Of a DNA stretch of 64,000 nucleotides, positions 45,260 to 54,609 are shown one piece after another (position 1 is the stretch's first letter; each line of letters opens with the position of its first letter). The notes under the pieces are model-generated. The model was not told the DNA's origin. It was given only the letters and a program-made list of their open reading frames with translations, and did not search any database. The position numbers and the translations under genes are program-made. Source of the DNA: Maribacter sp. HTCC2170 (GTDB lineage: Bacteria > Bacteroidota > Bacteroidia > Flavobacteriales > Flavobacteriaceae); the NCBI RefSeq assembly GCF_000153165.2, contig NC_014472.1, positions 989,501-1,053,500 of the forward strand, read 5' to 3'.

Positions 45260-47602
45260 ATGTTACTCTATATTCTAAAGTCATCAGCGATTCTTGCAGT
45301 ATTACTCCTTTTCTACAAATTACTTCTTGAAAAAGAAAGTATACACACTTTCAAAAGGTTTTATCTACTGGGTTCTTTGACCATGGCAATCATTATCCCT
45401 TTTATCACATTTGTGGAATATGTTGATGCGCCCAGAATATCACAGACACCTTTACCCATGACTTCTTATACTACCACGCCTATTGTTCATCAAGAAGTAG
45501 GATTAATGGAATACATTCCTTATTCACTCTGGAGTATTTATGCGATAGGGGGTTTGTTTTTTGGATACAAATTTGCCAGAAATCTGTTCGATATAATTCA
45601 AAAAATCCGGAAGAACCCCAAATATAGAATCAAACAAATTACGAATGTACTATTACTTGAAAGTACAATTCCCCATACATTTTTTAATTACATATTTCTT
45701 AACAAGCAGAAATACGTAGCAAAGGAAATTCCAGCAGAGGTTCTTTTACATGAGGAAACCCATGCCCTACAAAAACATAGTATTGACGTTTTGTTAATAG
45801 AGTTTCTCCAAGTATTGTTTTGGTTTAATCCAGTCATATATTTTATGCAAAAAGCCATTAAACTGAACCATGAGTTTTTGGCAGATCGTAAAGTTTTAGA
45901 TGGTGGAATAAAACCATCATTATATCAAAACATATTATTGAATTTTTCATCAAACCCGCATCAGCTGCAATTGGCCAACGCCATTAATTATTCATCAATC
46001 AAAAAACGATTTACAGTCATGAAAACACGAACATCAAAAAAAGCAATTGTACTAAAGAGTGTTTTACTACTACCATTGTTAGCTATAATACTATATGGAT
46101 TTAGTGAAAAGAAATTGATTCAAAAAGAACAAAAACAAGTTAGTATTGAATCAACTGAAAATTTTAGAAAAAAAGTCGCCACTGGTTCACAGGTTAAAGA
46201 TTATAATGCACCAGCAAAAAAATTCATTGCCCAGACCCCATCGAAATACAGAATAATCATCTATTTACATGATAGTGGAGAATTATTAGTTCATGGTAAA
46301 TGGGTGCAAATAGAACAGTTAAAGACGAGAATGGATAAATTTCACGAAAGGGATAATCAAAGCCAGACGGATGTTGAACTAATAGTAAATGAATTGGCTC
46401 CAAAGAAATTGATTGTAGGTAGCCAAGGCATTTTAAGTACATACGGCTCTTTGATAACAAAGGTTACAGACAAACAACCATGGACATTACCAAAGTCAAA
46501 TGAAGAAACCCAAGAGGGCGCAACAAAATCAGAGATTAAAGAATACAACGCACTGGCCAAAAAGTACAATCGCCAATTGAGCAATAAGAAATCCATTCAA
46601 ATTTTTAAATCAGATGTAGAACGTTTGAAATACCTACATGGGATTATGACCCATGAGCAGAAAGAAAGCGCGGAACCCTTTCCTGACTTCCCAGAGCCCC
46701 CACCAGCTCCCGAAGCCCCAATAGTTAAAGTGGGAGAAGTTAGCAACATTCCACCACCTCCACCTCCATTTAAAGTTCCGTCAAAAGATGGGAATTATTC
46801 TGAAGAACTTATAAAGGCATATGATAAATTCAATGAAGAAGGTGAGAGATATGGCAAAGCTGTTACAAGTTACTTGAAAAATGGAAAAGGCAAAATTTCT
46901 AGCTTACACGAGAAATATAAAAAAGTGATGATTTTATATGACAAATTTCATGCCTTGGCAGTAAAAGAAAATCTAATGAAGCCAAATGTAAAATCATCTC
47001 CAAAAATAAAATTAGGACAACCTAGTAACATTCCTCCACCGCCACCAGCGCCCATGGTACGTAAAGGTGAAAAAAGTGATATTCCCCCGCCCCCAAAAGC
47101 TGCGAAAGGGCCAAAAGTGAAGAAAGGAACGAAAAGTAATCTTCCTCCGCCACCTCCATCTGCTTCTAACGTTAGCGATGTTGAATACGCGGATAGCGTT
47201 ATTGACGATGTTATTGCACACCAGGACCCTTATGATGTTGTAGGTGGTTCAGTGCATCAATTTATTTCAAAAGGAGAGGCGGGCACTATTCCACCAACTT
47301 CTCCTGTTGAACTAAAGACTGTAAAAGAAATTAGGGAAAAATCACAAAGTGTTAAACCCATTAGAGATGAGTTAGAAAGAGACCTGGTAAAACCACCGAC
47401 TCCTCCTAAATCCCCATTAGACCATGTTATTGAAATGGCAAAAAAAGATGCGACATTCTTCTTTGAAGGCAAGGAAATTTCATCAGATAAGGCAATAGCC
47501 ATTCTAAAAAAGAATAACAAAATAAATATTAGGACCAAACATGCCGGGCTTAAAAATCCTCTTGTGGAAATATCCACAAAACCCATCATCATTAAAAAGT
47601 GA
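45260..47602 (+). CDS. BlaR1-like M56 peptidase with proline-repeat tail
   Basis: 780 residues. The N-terminal membrane peptidase domain (about 1-290) has several helices and the zinc motif H164-E-E-T-H168 in LLHEETHAL. A last membrane helix near residue 270 (AIVLKSVLLLPLLAIILYGF) leads into a periplasmic part. From about residue 474 it carries a repeated motif of the type G-x-x-SNIPPPPP at least four times, with degenerate copies, before a final conserved-looking domain. This differs from BlaR1 penicillin-binding sensors and suggests a cell-wall or other ligand. Confidence 0.88.
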   Translation: MLLYILKSSAILAVLLLFYKLLLEKESIHTFKRFYLLGSLTMAIIIPFITFVEYVDAPRISQTPLPMTSYTTTPIVHQEVGLMEYIPYSLWSIYAIGGLFFGYKFARNLFDIIQKIRKNPKYRIKQITNVLLLESTIPHTFFNYIFLNKQKYVAKEIPAEVLLHEETHALQKHSIDVLLIEFLQVLFWFNPVIYFMQKAIKLNHEFLADRKVLDGGIKPSLYQNILLNFSSNPHQLQLANAINYSSIKKRFTVMKTRTSKKAIVLKSVLLLPLLAIILYGFSEKKLIQKEQKQVSIESTENFRKKVATGSQVKDYNAPAKKFIAQTPSKYRIIIYLHDSGELLVHGKWVQIEQLKTRMDKFHERDNQSQTDVELIVNELAPKKLIVGSQGILSTYGSLITKVTDKQPWTLPKSNEETQEGATKSEIKEYNALAKKYNRQLSNKKSIQIFKSDVERLKYLHGIMTHEQKESAEPFPDFPEPPPAPEAPIVKVGEVSNIPPPPPPFKVPSKDGNYSEELIKAYDKFNEEGERYGKAVTSYLKNGKGKISSLHEKYKKVMILYDKFHALAVKENLMKPNVKSSPKIKLGQPSNIPPPPPAPMVRKGEKSDIPPPPKAAKGPKVKKGTKSNLPPPPPSASNVSDVEYADSVIDDVIAHQDPYDVVGGSVHQFISKGEAGTIPPTSPVELKTVKEIREKSQSVKPIRDELERDLVKPPTPPKSPLDHVIEMAKKDATFFFEGKEISSDKAIAILKKNNKINIRTKHAGLKNPLVEISTKPIIIKK

Positions 47603-47623
47603 ACAAAAACATAAATTCATTGT

Positions 47624-47648
47624 AAAAGCCTCGATTTTCGAGGCTTTT
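47624..47648 (+). terminator. Rho-independent terminator of the blaI operon
   Basis: AAAAGCCTCGA and TCGAGGCTTTT form an 11-bp stem with a 3-base loop, 22 bases after the blaR1-like stop. Confidence 0.88.
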
Positions 47649-47715
47649 GTGTAACAAATCCACACGGATGGCGTTCTAATAGTCTATATGAACCATCAAT
47701 CAAAATCAGAACACT

Positions 47716-48816
47716 ATGTTACAGAACTTCTTTATCCTCTGTTCAGGGGCAGACGCTTCATTGCTTAAAACTTGCTCAGAAGGCGAACAAAATAAATATG
47801 CTGGAATTGGCGCAACTGTTTTTTTTACAGCCGTTATGGCCTTTTTAGCCAGTGCTTATGCCCTTTATACTGTTTTTGACACTATTTATGCCGCAATCTT
47901 TTTTGGGCTTATTTGGGGATTATTGATTTTCAATCTCGACCGTTTTATCGTTTCAACCATTAAGAAAAGAGATAGTTTTGGAAATGAACTTCTACAGGCA
48001 ACCCCGCGGATAATCCTTGCTGTGATTATTGCCGTCGTTATTTCCAAACCGTTGGAAATGAAAATATTTGAGAAAGAAATAAATCAAGTATTACTTGAAC
48101 AAAAGAATGAATTGACCTTGGCAAACAAGGATCAAATTGCTTTGCAATATACCCCTGTAATTGAGAAATTGAATCAAGATATTACTGCTTTGAAAACTGA
48201 AATTGATACTCAGGAAGCCGAAACCAATGCGCTTTATGATGTATATATAAATGAAGCTGAAGGAACAGCCGGCACCATGCTTTTGGGTAAAGGACCTGTA
48301 TATGCGGAAAAAAGGGAAAAGCACGATGCCGCACTCGCAGAGCTTCAACAACTAAAAACTACCAATGCCGATAAAATTGCGGGTATTGAAACACAAATTG
48401 TTGGGTTACAGGCTGAATACACTACATCAGTAAAGGATTCCCAGCCTATCATTGATGGCTTTGACGGACTTATGGCTCGAATAAATGCATTGGGTGCTTT
48501 ACCATGGTTTCCGTCATTCTTTATTTTCCTATTGTTCCTAGCTATTGAGACTTCACCCATTATAGCTAAGATTTTGGCCCCAAAAGGTGAATACGACATT
48601 AAACTTGAAGAAGAGGAAAGTGTCTTAAAAACATGGGTGACACAAAAGGTTGAGGAACGTAATAAAATACTTGCCACTGACCGAGTTCTCAATGACAAAA
48701 TATATAGCGAAATTGAAGAAGAGGAAGCAGTCTATGCTTACAAAAAGAAAAAAGCAGAGGAATTATTGAAACTCCAGGCAGATGCTTTTCACAACCTGCA
48801 AGCAAAGAGTTTATAA
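47716..48816 (+). CDS. DUF4407 domain membrane protein
   Basis: 366 residues. Two N-terminal membrane helices and another pair (ATPRIILAVIIAVVIS), then a long periplasmic or cytoplasmic coiled coil (about residues 125-245: QDITALKTEIDTQEAE, KREKHDAALAELQQLK), a further membrane span (FPSFFIFLLFLAIETSP) and a charged tail. This is the DUF4407 pattern; its function is not known. It stands alone between two terminators. A possible LytTR half-site upstream is too weak to count. Confidence 0.8.
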   Translation: MLQNFFILCSGADASLLKTCSEGEQNKYAGIGATVFFTAVMAFLASAYALYTVFDTIYAAIFFGLIWGLLIFNLDRFIVSTIKKRDSFGNELLQATPRIILAVIIAVVISKPLEMKIFEKEINQVLLEQKNELTLANKDQIALQYTPVIEKLNQDITALKTEIDTQEAETNALYDVYINEAEGTAGTMLLGKGPVYAEKREKHDAALAELQQLKTTNADKIAGIETQIVGLQAEYTTSVKDSQPIIDGFDGLMARINALGALPWFPSFFIFLLFLAIETSPIIAKILAPKGEYDIKLEEEESVLKTWVTQKVEERNKILATDRVLNDKIYSEIEEEEAVYAYKKKKAEELLKLQADAFHNLQAKSL

Positions 48817-48838
48817 ACGAATTATTTTTCAAAAAACA

Positions 48839-48869
48839 AAAAACCAACCAGGAATCCTGGTCGGTTTTT
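48839..48869 (+). terminator. Bidirectional rho-independent terminator
   Basis: AAAACC-A-CCAGGA paired with TCCTGG-T-GGTTTT with a single mismatch and a one-base-type tight loop, flanked by A and T runs. It lies between the DUF4407 gene and the convergent response-regulator fusion. Confidence 0.8.
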
Positions 48870-48906
48870 ACAATAACAGAGTACTGCACTCCAAATAACA
48901 ATCCTT

Positions 48907-50076
48907 TTAAGCGTTGTACCGTACGGCAATCTTTGCCAACTGCCCAACTATCGTAATAGAGTCTTTCATAGATAATTTGGAACCGTCGGCATGTATCCAT
49001 CTTTTTAGGGGTTTTTCACAAATCAAACGTTGTACCTTTTCCTTACCGTAATGCTTACGCATACGCATAAAAATCTCAACATCGAACAACCACCGTGTAA
49101 TGAACTTTTTATTGAACATCGAGGATGCAATCTCCCTATCCATAATTTTGGCACCACATTGCGTATCCTTAAAAGGCATTCCCAAGATTTTTTGAATAAT
49201 AAAATTAATGGTCATACTAATGATTTTTCTGGCAGATTCTTTTGTAATATCAGCGCCCATCCTACTTATTCTAGAACCACTTACAATCTTGAAATCTGAA
49301 TTCTCCAAAGTCTGAACCAACTCATCAAAATCTCTAAAATCTGTCGAAAGGTCAGCGTCAAGATATCCTATATAATCTAACTGATGGTCCTTTGATAAGT
49401 GCAGCACCCCTTGACGAACCGCTTCAGCCTTTCCTCCATTTTTTTTACAATTGAAAATACTGATGGTATCTTCATTACCCTTTCTCAGACCCTGCAAAAC
49501 TGACAAGGTATTGTCTGTACTTCCATCATTAACAAAACATAAGTGGTATCCCAAATTCTTATGGGCGAAATCCTTAAATTCAGAAGTAAGCAATCTTTCT
49601 TCCTCATTGTAACAAGGTATTACCACGCCTACACAATGTTTTTGTACCATACGAGTACTATTACTTTCATTTTTCACGGCTTTGTTCACTTTAGGCGCAC
49701 CAATTATGCGCTTAATCCGTACTGCCATTTCATCTAAACTCACAGGCTTTTTCATGTAATCATTTATCCCTAGATCAAAGTTCTCCAAAATAACGGATTC
49801 ATTGGTATTACCCGACATGACAAGTATAGGGGTATCCTTATCCATGAAAACACGTATGTACTTCACAACCTCTATACCAGTGCAGTGAACAAGTTCATGT
49901 CCAGACATTTCTGGCATATTCATATCCAACAGAACCAAATCCGGTTCAAAAGAATTATATAGCATAATGCCATCCTCAGTTGAGCTAGCGGTTTTTACTT
50001 CGTACCCTAATTGGGTCAATTTTTTTTCTACAGATAACAATATTAATTGTTGATCATCAATGGCTAAAATTTTCAT
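48907..50076 (-). CDS. Response regulator receiver fused to polyprenyl-phosphate glycosyltransferase (REC-GT2)
   Basis: 389 residues. Residues 1-126 are a receiver domain with acid pocket D7/D8, phosphoacceptor D51 (LLDMNMPEMSG), S88 (VMSGN) and K110 (KKP). A linker (127-146) leads to a DPM1-type GT2: VVIPCYNEEERL, FVNDGSTDNT, DAD (240-242), GSRISR and the C-terminal PLKRWIHADGSK. Relatives transfer a sugar from a nucleotide donor to a polyprenyl phosphate. The 8-residue HELVHCTG insertion (60-67) is unusual. Divergent from the large GT-C-like gene, which would use such lipid-linked donors. Confidence 0.9.
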   Translation of the reverse strand: MKILAIDDQQLILLSVEKKLTQLGYEVKTASSTEDGIMLYNSFEPDLVLLDMNMPEMSGHELVHCTGIEVVKYIRVFMDKDTPILVMSGNTNESVILENFDLGINDYMKKPVSLDEMAVRIKRIIGAPKVNKAVKNESNSTRMVQKHCVGVVIPCYNEEERLLTSEFKDFAHKNLGYHLCFVNDGSTDNTLSVLQGLRKGNEDTISIFNCKKNGGKAEAVRQGVLHLSKDHQLDYIGYLDADLSTDFRDFDELVQTLENSDFKIVSGSRISRMGADITKESARKIISMTINFIIQKILGMPFKDTQCGAKIMDREIASSMFNKKFITRWLFDVEIFMRMRKHYGKEKVQRLICEKPLKRWIHADGSKLSMKDSITIVGQLAKIAVRYNA

Positions 50077-50142
50077 AGGTTAAGATTTAATGTTTCTTAA
50101 TAAAGGTTTACAAAATCATTTTGGTTTGAATAATTTCTGAAG

Positions 50143-50212
50143 CAAATCTATGAACAACTGACGCCCATTTTAGGCATCAAAAGGTCAATGGGCCTTTTCT
50201 ATAGTCGAGTGG
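50143..50212 (-). promoter_or_regulatory. LytTR-type box A and -7 box of the REC-GT2 promoter
   Basis: Coding-strand half-sites CCACTCGAC and CCATTGACC (start-to-start 21 bases) at 50183-50212, then exactly 32 bases and TAGATTTG (50143-50150), a perfect -7 box. The element lies between the divergent REC-GT2 and GT-C-like genes, about 107-136 bases upstream of the REC-GT2 start. Confidence 0.6.
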
Positions 50213-50294
50213 TTTTTTGGCTTCGATGATTGAATATGAAGGAATGTTACAATATATCTATCTTTATATTGTTATATTTTCCTACTTAATAACC

Positions 50295-53200
50295 ATGATG
50301 CAGCGAACAAACATCTTGCTTATTTTAGCGCTCTTCATAGGGGTGGCATTTCATGGCTCTAGCATTTTTTTTACACTAGAGAGCACTTATGACGCACTGA
50401 TCCATTTGTTCTTTGCCGACCATTATGCCCAAAGTTGGTTTGAACCATGGGATTATCGTTGGTATACCGGTTTTACGGTGCAAGCCTATCCCCCGCTCGT
50501 TCATCAAACCATTGCTGTTTTATCCTATATAGGTGGATTGAAATTTGGTCTGTTTTCGGTAGCCTTGATAGGTATTATTCTTTTTATTACAGGGGCTTAT
50601 CGCTTTGGGTTATTGATGACCGGAAACCGAAAAGTGGCCGGATATACAGCTCTACTCGCAGTATTTTCTTCAACGTTTATTGAGACATTGCATATTTTCG
50701 GGCAGTTACCCAGTATTGTAGGGCTTTCAGTACTTTTACATGCTTTACCTGAAATTTATTCATGGATCAAAACTGGTAAATCAAGGTATTTAGCAACCAG
50801 CCTATCACTCATTGCCGTAACGGTAACCTCACATCATGTGACGCCTATTTTTGGTATGGTTTTCTTTATTTTTCCCTTGCTTGGTATGGTTGTAATGGAT
50901 GCTGCCAGAGACCAAGTTGCAAATAATAAGGCCATCACATTTAAAGTATTTTTAGTTCAGTTTAAAAAACTGTTTTGGCGTATTGTGGGTTTTGGTTTCT
51001 CTTCGTTGGTACTGATTGTAGTTTGTATTTTACCTTACTGGATAAACTCCAAGAAAAACCCTATTACCCAAGTACCAATTCCGCATGGTTCCCGGGATAA
51101 TTTTTTGGAAGTAACATCATCAGGATTAGTCTTCTTTTTAATTCCGTGGGGAGTTCTGTTATTCATCTTACCGTATATTTTCTATCGCTATTTCAGTAAA
51201 AGATATCTATTTTTTGGATTGTCTTTTGCCATGTTGACCCTATTAGGAACCGGAGGAACTACTCCAATTCCGATTAAATTGTTGGGGGAAACCGCTTTTA
51301 ACATCCTAACCTTGGACCGCTTTACCCTTTGGGCCACAATTATGGCCCTACCAATTTTTGGGGAATTTATGTATCGAATGACCGAAGGCGATTTAAAGGT
51401 ATATATACAACAACGCTTTGGTCCTGTATACCACCGTATTATTGGTGGTAGTATTGCTGGAGGCATACTAGTAATGGTCATTTTTACCATGAGCCTAAAC
51501 TATTTTAGGCCATCCCAACCTCAGAATATAAAAATGCTCCCCATTGTAAATTTCTTAAGTCAGGATGATCACGACAAATGGCGATATCTTCCTTTAGGTT
51601 TTGGCGACCAAATGGCTTGGCTTTCCGCACAGACCAATGCTATGACCGTAGATGGAAACTATCATTCGGCACGCCGTCTTCCAGAACTTACAACAAGAGC
51701 GATTGAGCGTTTAGAGAATTCCAAGTTTAGGGGCGTTGAGGGCATTGGTTCATTGCAACAATTTTTGACCGTACCGGAAAAATATAATTTGAAATATATA
51801 TTTTCCAATGACAAGTTCTATGACCCCATTCTATACTTCTGTGGATGGCAACGCCTTCAGCAATTGGAAAATGGTATTATGGTTTGGGAAAAATTGAACG
51901 TACCTCCCATTCCAACAATCATATCAAAAGAAGATGTAGCTACATGGCTTAAAGTTATGTGGGGAATCATTCCACTGCTTACGGTTATCTTGGCCTTGAT
52001 AATCAATATTCAATGGGTGTGGTATAGAATTTTGAAATCAAAACAGTTACCGGATGGGAAGTTTATGAACTATGCCTTACCGTATAAAAAATTTCCACGA
52101 AAATTAGTGACATTAAACCAATTTTGGGCTTTACTGATAATCTGTGTTTTGGGTTATGGGGCATATCATTTCTATATCAGCAATGCTACACAAATAGCTC
52201 CAAAAAATGTGTTGATGGCTTATTACGATGCACTTGATTTTAAGGAGTTTCAGCGGGCACATTCCTATCTTAATCCAGATGATGAGGTAGACCTTTCACA
52301 ATATATGCTGGAAGTTTCGGTTACTGATGGTATTTTAAGCTCTTACGCCAAGCTAGATTCTATAGGAATTGAACTTATGGATGAAACTGCAACCAGTGCC
52401 AGGGCAAAGGTATCTACCCAATGGATTACTCCTTTAGAAAAAGTGAACAAACACTTCTATCACACCTTAGTAAAAAAGGACGGCAAATGGTATCTTGAGC
52501 CTTCTAAATTTGATAATGACCTACCTCCCGACCAATTATTATCAGCAAACGGAAGTACGTTCTATAATCATGGGAGGCGCAGAATCACCACACAGCAAAC
52601 ACACCACGAGGATGTTTTGAAACAACCCGTTTTAGAGGTACTCAAAGCAAAATTGGTTAAGTATCAAGGCCGTTATAGCATTGTTGGCGAATTACAGAAT
52701 ATTGATAATATTCCAGCAGATGTGGTCATTAAGGCCACCTTATATAACGATACCAATAAAGAATTGGCGAATTACAATGCAAAATTTCAAATGAAACACA
52801 AACTAATGCCTAAAGAAACCACGGCATTTCGGATAGATTTTGAAGGTATTGCATGGTCATCGACAAAAGATACCCTACCCCCCACTTTTAATCCAGACGA
52901 GTTTACGCCAGTGACTTTAGAGGAACAGCCTACCAAATTCAATTTACAATGTGCCGGTAATACGGCAATAACGGATTTATACAAACAAATTGCTTTACAG
53001 GATTTAGAGCTTACAGAAGCTAGTATTAAAGGAACGCTTTTCAATTCTGGTATTCAAGAGGTAACCATACCACAACTCTTACTATCCTACTACAATGAAG
53101 AAAAAGAATTGCTTTGGGTAGATCATCACTTTTTGCAGGAAGGTGTTCGCATTCAACGTAAGCAGTTTTTTGATTATAAACCTTTGGATTTGAGTAACCT

Positions 53201-53384
53201 TCAAATTATCAGTAGCAGTTTGGAAAATTGTTTCGTAAACGGATTACCCAATACATCGATTTCAGAGATTATTTTCCCAAATAGGGTACATTCACACGCA
53301 TTGGAACAATTGCAACCTTTTGAAGGAAAAGGTTATAGGTTTTTAAAGTTTGAAGTTAACGGTTATATTGGCAATCCAAGATAG
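50295..53384 (+). CDS. Large membrane protein, GT-C glycosyltransferase-like, with periplasmic C-terminus
   Basis: About 1030 residues from the ATG at 50295; earlier in-frame starts lie almost on top of the regulatory box and are less likely. About ten or more helices fill the first half; the loop after helix 1 has TYDALIHLFFADHY and DYRWYTGFTVQAYPP, the acidic pattern of GT-C sugar transferases (annotated in relatives as 6-pyruvoyl-tetrahydropterin-synthase-related). The C-terminal third has an NTF2-like part (NVLMAYYDALDFKEF) and a beta-sandwich (FxLYD-like). It probably moves sugar from a polyprenyl-phosphate donor across or outside the membrane. Confidence 0.75.
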   Translation: MMQRTNILLILALFIGVAFHGSSIFFTLESTYDALIHLFFADHYAQSWFEPWDYRWYTGFTVQAYPPLVHQTIAVLSYIGGLKFGLFSVALIGIILFITGAYRFGLLMTGNRKVAGYTALLAVFSSTFIETLHIFGQLPSIVGLSVLLHALPEIYSWIKTGKSRYLATSLSLIAVTVTSHHVTPIFGMVFFIFPLLGMVVMDAARDQVANNKAITFKVFLVQFKKLFWRIVGFGFSSLVLIVVCILPYWINSKKNPITQVPIPHGSRDNFLEVTSSGLVFFLIPWGVLLFILPYIFYRYFSKRYLFFGLSFAMLTLLGTGGTTPIPIKLLGETAFNILTLDRFTLWATIMALPIFGEFMYRMTEGDLKVYIQQRFGPVYHRIIGGSIAGGILVMVIFTMSLNYFRPSQPQNIKMLPIVNFLSQDDHDKWRYLPLGFGDQMAWLSAQTNAMTVDGNYHSARRLPELTTRAIERLENSKFRGVEGIGSLQQFLTVPEKYNLKYIFSNDKFYDPILYFCGWQRLQQLENGIMVWEKLNVPPIPTIISKEDVATWLKVMWGIIPLLTVILALIINIQWVWYRILKSKQLPDGKFMNYALPYKKFPRKLVTLNQFWALLIICVLGYGAYHFYISNATQIAPKNVLMAYYDALDFKEFQRAHSYLNPDDEVDLSQYMLEVSVTDGILSSYAKLDSIGIELMDETATSARAKVSTQWITPLEKVNKHFYHTLVKKDGKWYLEPSKFDNDLPPDQLLSANGSTFYNHGRRRITTQQTHHEDVLKQPVLEVLKAKLVKYQGRYSIVGELQNIDNIPADVVIKATLYNDTNKELANYNAKFQMKHKLMPKETTAFRIDFEGIAWSSTKDTLPPTFNPDEFTPVTLEEQPTKFNLQCAGNTAITDLYKQIALQDLELTEASIKGTLFNSGIQEVTIPQLLLSYYNEEKELLWVDHHFLQEGVRIQRKQFFDYKPLDLSNLQIISSSLENCFVNGLPNTSISEIIFPNRVHSHALEQLQPFEGKGYRFLKFEVNGYIGNPR

Positions 53385-53385
53385 T

Positions 53386-54609
53386 TTGAAATATTGTACC
53401 TACATAGTCTTGATTTTAACTTTCCTTATCGGGTGCAGGGAAAGTGCTACCTATGTTGCGACTGAAAAATATTCTTTTGAAATACTGCCTTTAAATACTG
53501 AAGTTGTTGCTGGTGACGCCATTGAGATTCGATTTAAAACAAGCGCTTCAGCCAATTTATTTTTAATAATTACCAATCCTTTTGGTAATATCTTGGTAAA
53601 GCCAACATTGGAAGAGGAAATAGCAACGTTTTCATTTCCAAAGGAAATTACCCAAAAATCAGGTTTATGTCAATGGACCCTGGTGTATAATCAGGAAATA
53701 CAGGAAAAAGGAGCAATTTCAATTTACCCAAATCCCAAAAAAGGGACTACAATAGAATCTTATTTAGGGCCTAGAAGTATATCAGCCGGCAGTAATGATT
53801 TTTCAATGTTTGTCGTTTCTCCTACAGATGTTTATGATAATCCTTTGGCTGATAGTACAGAAATTGTCAACTCAATTCAATTTGAAAATAGTATTAAAAA
53901 AACATCGGTACAACTAAAAAACCTAATAGGTTGGAAAAACATCCAAAGCGCAGAAAATTCAGGTAGAATTTTGGTGACTGCTTCATGTAACAAGGCCAAA
54001 AGCAAAGAATTGACAACAATCGTTTACCCTGCCAATGCCATTGATTTTGGAATTGCGTATACCCGCAATCATCAATTTGCCGATGGCAATCAAATAATTA
54101 GTTTTTCTACGAATGTGATAAAAGACAAATTCAGAAATATAATAAGTGATGGGACATTAGTAACCTTCGCTGTTACTAACAGAGATGGAATGCTTCTTCA
54201 AACCACAGGAACTACCATAAATGGAGTGGCCAAAGCCAATTTATTACATCCTACAAAAGAAGAAGATTGGGAGGTCACGGCCTATATTAACGGAGCAGCT
54301 AAAAGTGACACCATTAAAGTGAATTTCGAATCTGCCATTAAAAATTATGACCTTTCTTTTTCACAAGACGGAAGGATAGTAAAAGTTGACGCCATAGTAA
54401 GTTTTATGGGGCAATGGGTTCCGGATGGTATTCCCATTACAATGGAAATAAAGGATGAACAAGGTATTTTAATTGATACCAAGCGTACTACTTCCAAGTT
54501 TGGAAAAGGTGAATTTACCTTGGCTGTTGATTTTTATCCCAACGGGAAATATCAATTGCATATTAGAGCAGCAGGAATCCTGAAATCAAAAAACGTGATA
54601 CTCCAATGA
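53386..54609 (+). CDS. Lipoprotein of unknown function with beta-sandwich repeats
   Basis: About 407 residues, starting with a TTG right after the upstream stop (MKYCTYIVLILTFLIGC, lipobox C17). The mature part is beta-rich with several Ig-like stretches (AGDAIEIRFKTSASANLFL, VVSPTDVYDNPLAD, DGTLVTFAVTNRDG, the last of Big/invasin-like type). It sits between the GT-C-like gene and the GH5-like gene with 1-base and 4-base junctions, so it is in their operon and may scaffold a glycan-handling complex at the membrane. Confidence 0.7.
   Translation: MKYCTYIVLILTFLIGCRESATYVATEKYSFEILPLNTEVVAGDAIEIRFKTSASANLFLIITNPFGNILVKPTLEEEIATFSFPKEITQKSGLCQWTLVYNQEIQEKGAISIYPNPKKGTTIESYLGPRSISAGSNDFSMFVVSPTDVYDNPLADSTEIVNSIQFENSIKKTSVQLKNLIGWKNIQSAENSGRILVTASCNKAKSKELTTIVYPANAIDFGIAYTRNHQFADGNQIISFSTNVIKDKFRNIISDGTLVTFAVTNRDGMLLQTTGTTINGVAKANLLHPTKEEDWEVTAYINGAAKSDTIKVNFESAIKNYDLSFSQDGRIVKVDAIVSFMGQWVPDGIPITMEIKDEQGILIDTKRTTSKFGKGEFTLAVDFYPNGKYQLHIRAAGILKSKNVILQ

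Noticed and set aside
46690-47170. Repetitive proline-coding DNA as a possible recent tandem duplication or CRISPR-like array
   Set aside because: Repeats are irregular in spacing and continue the reading frame of the M56 peptidase; they are protein repeats, not an array.
47660-47690. GGATGGCGTT upstream of the DUF4407 gene, similar to the flank of box C
   Set aside because: Only one half-site is recognisable; the second half and the 32-base spacing to a -7 box are missing.
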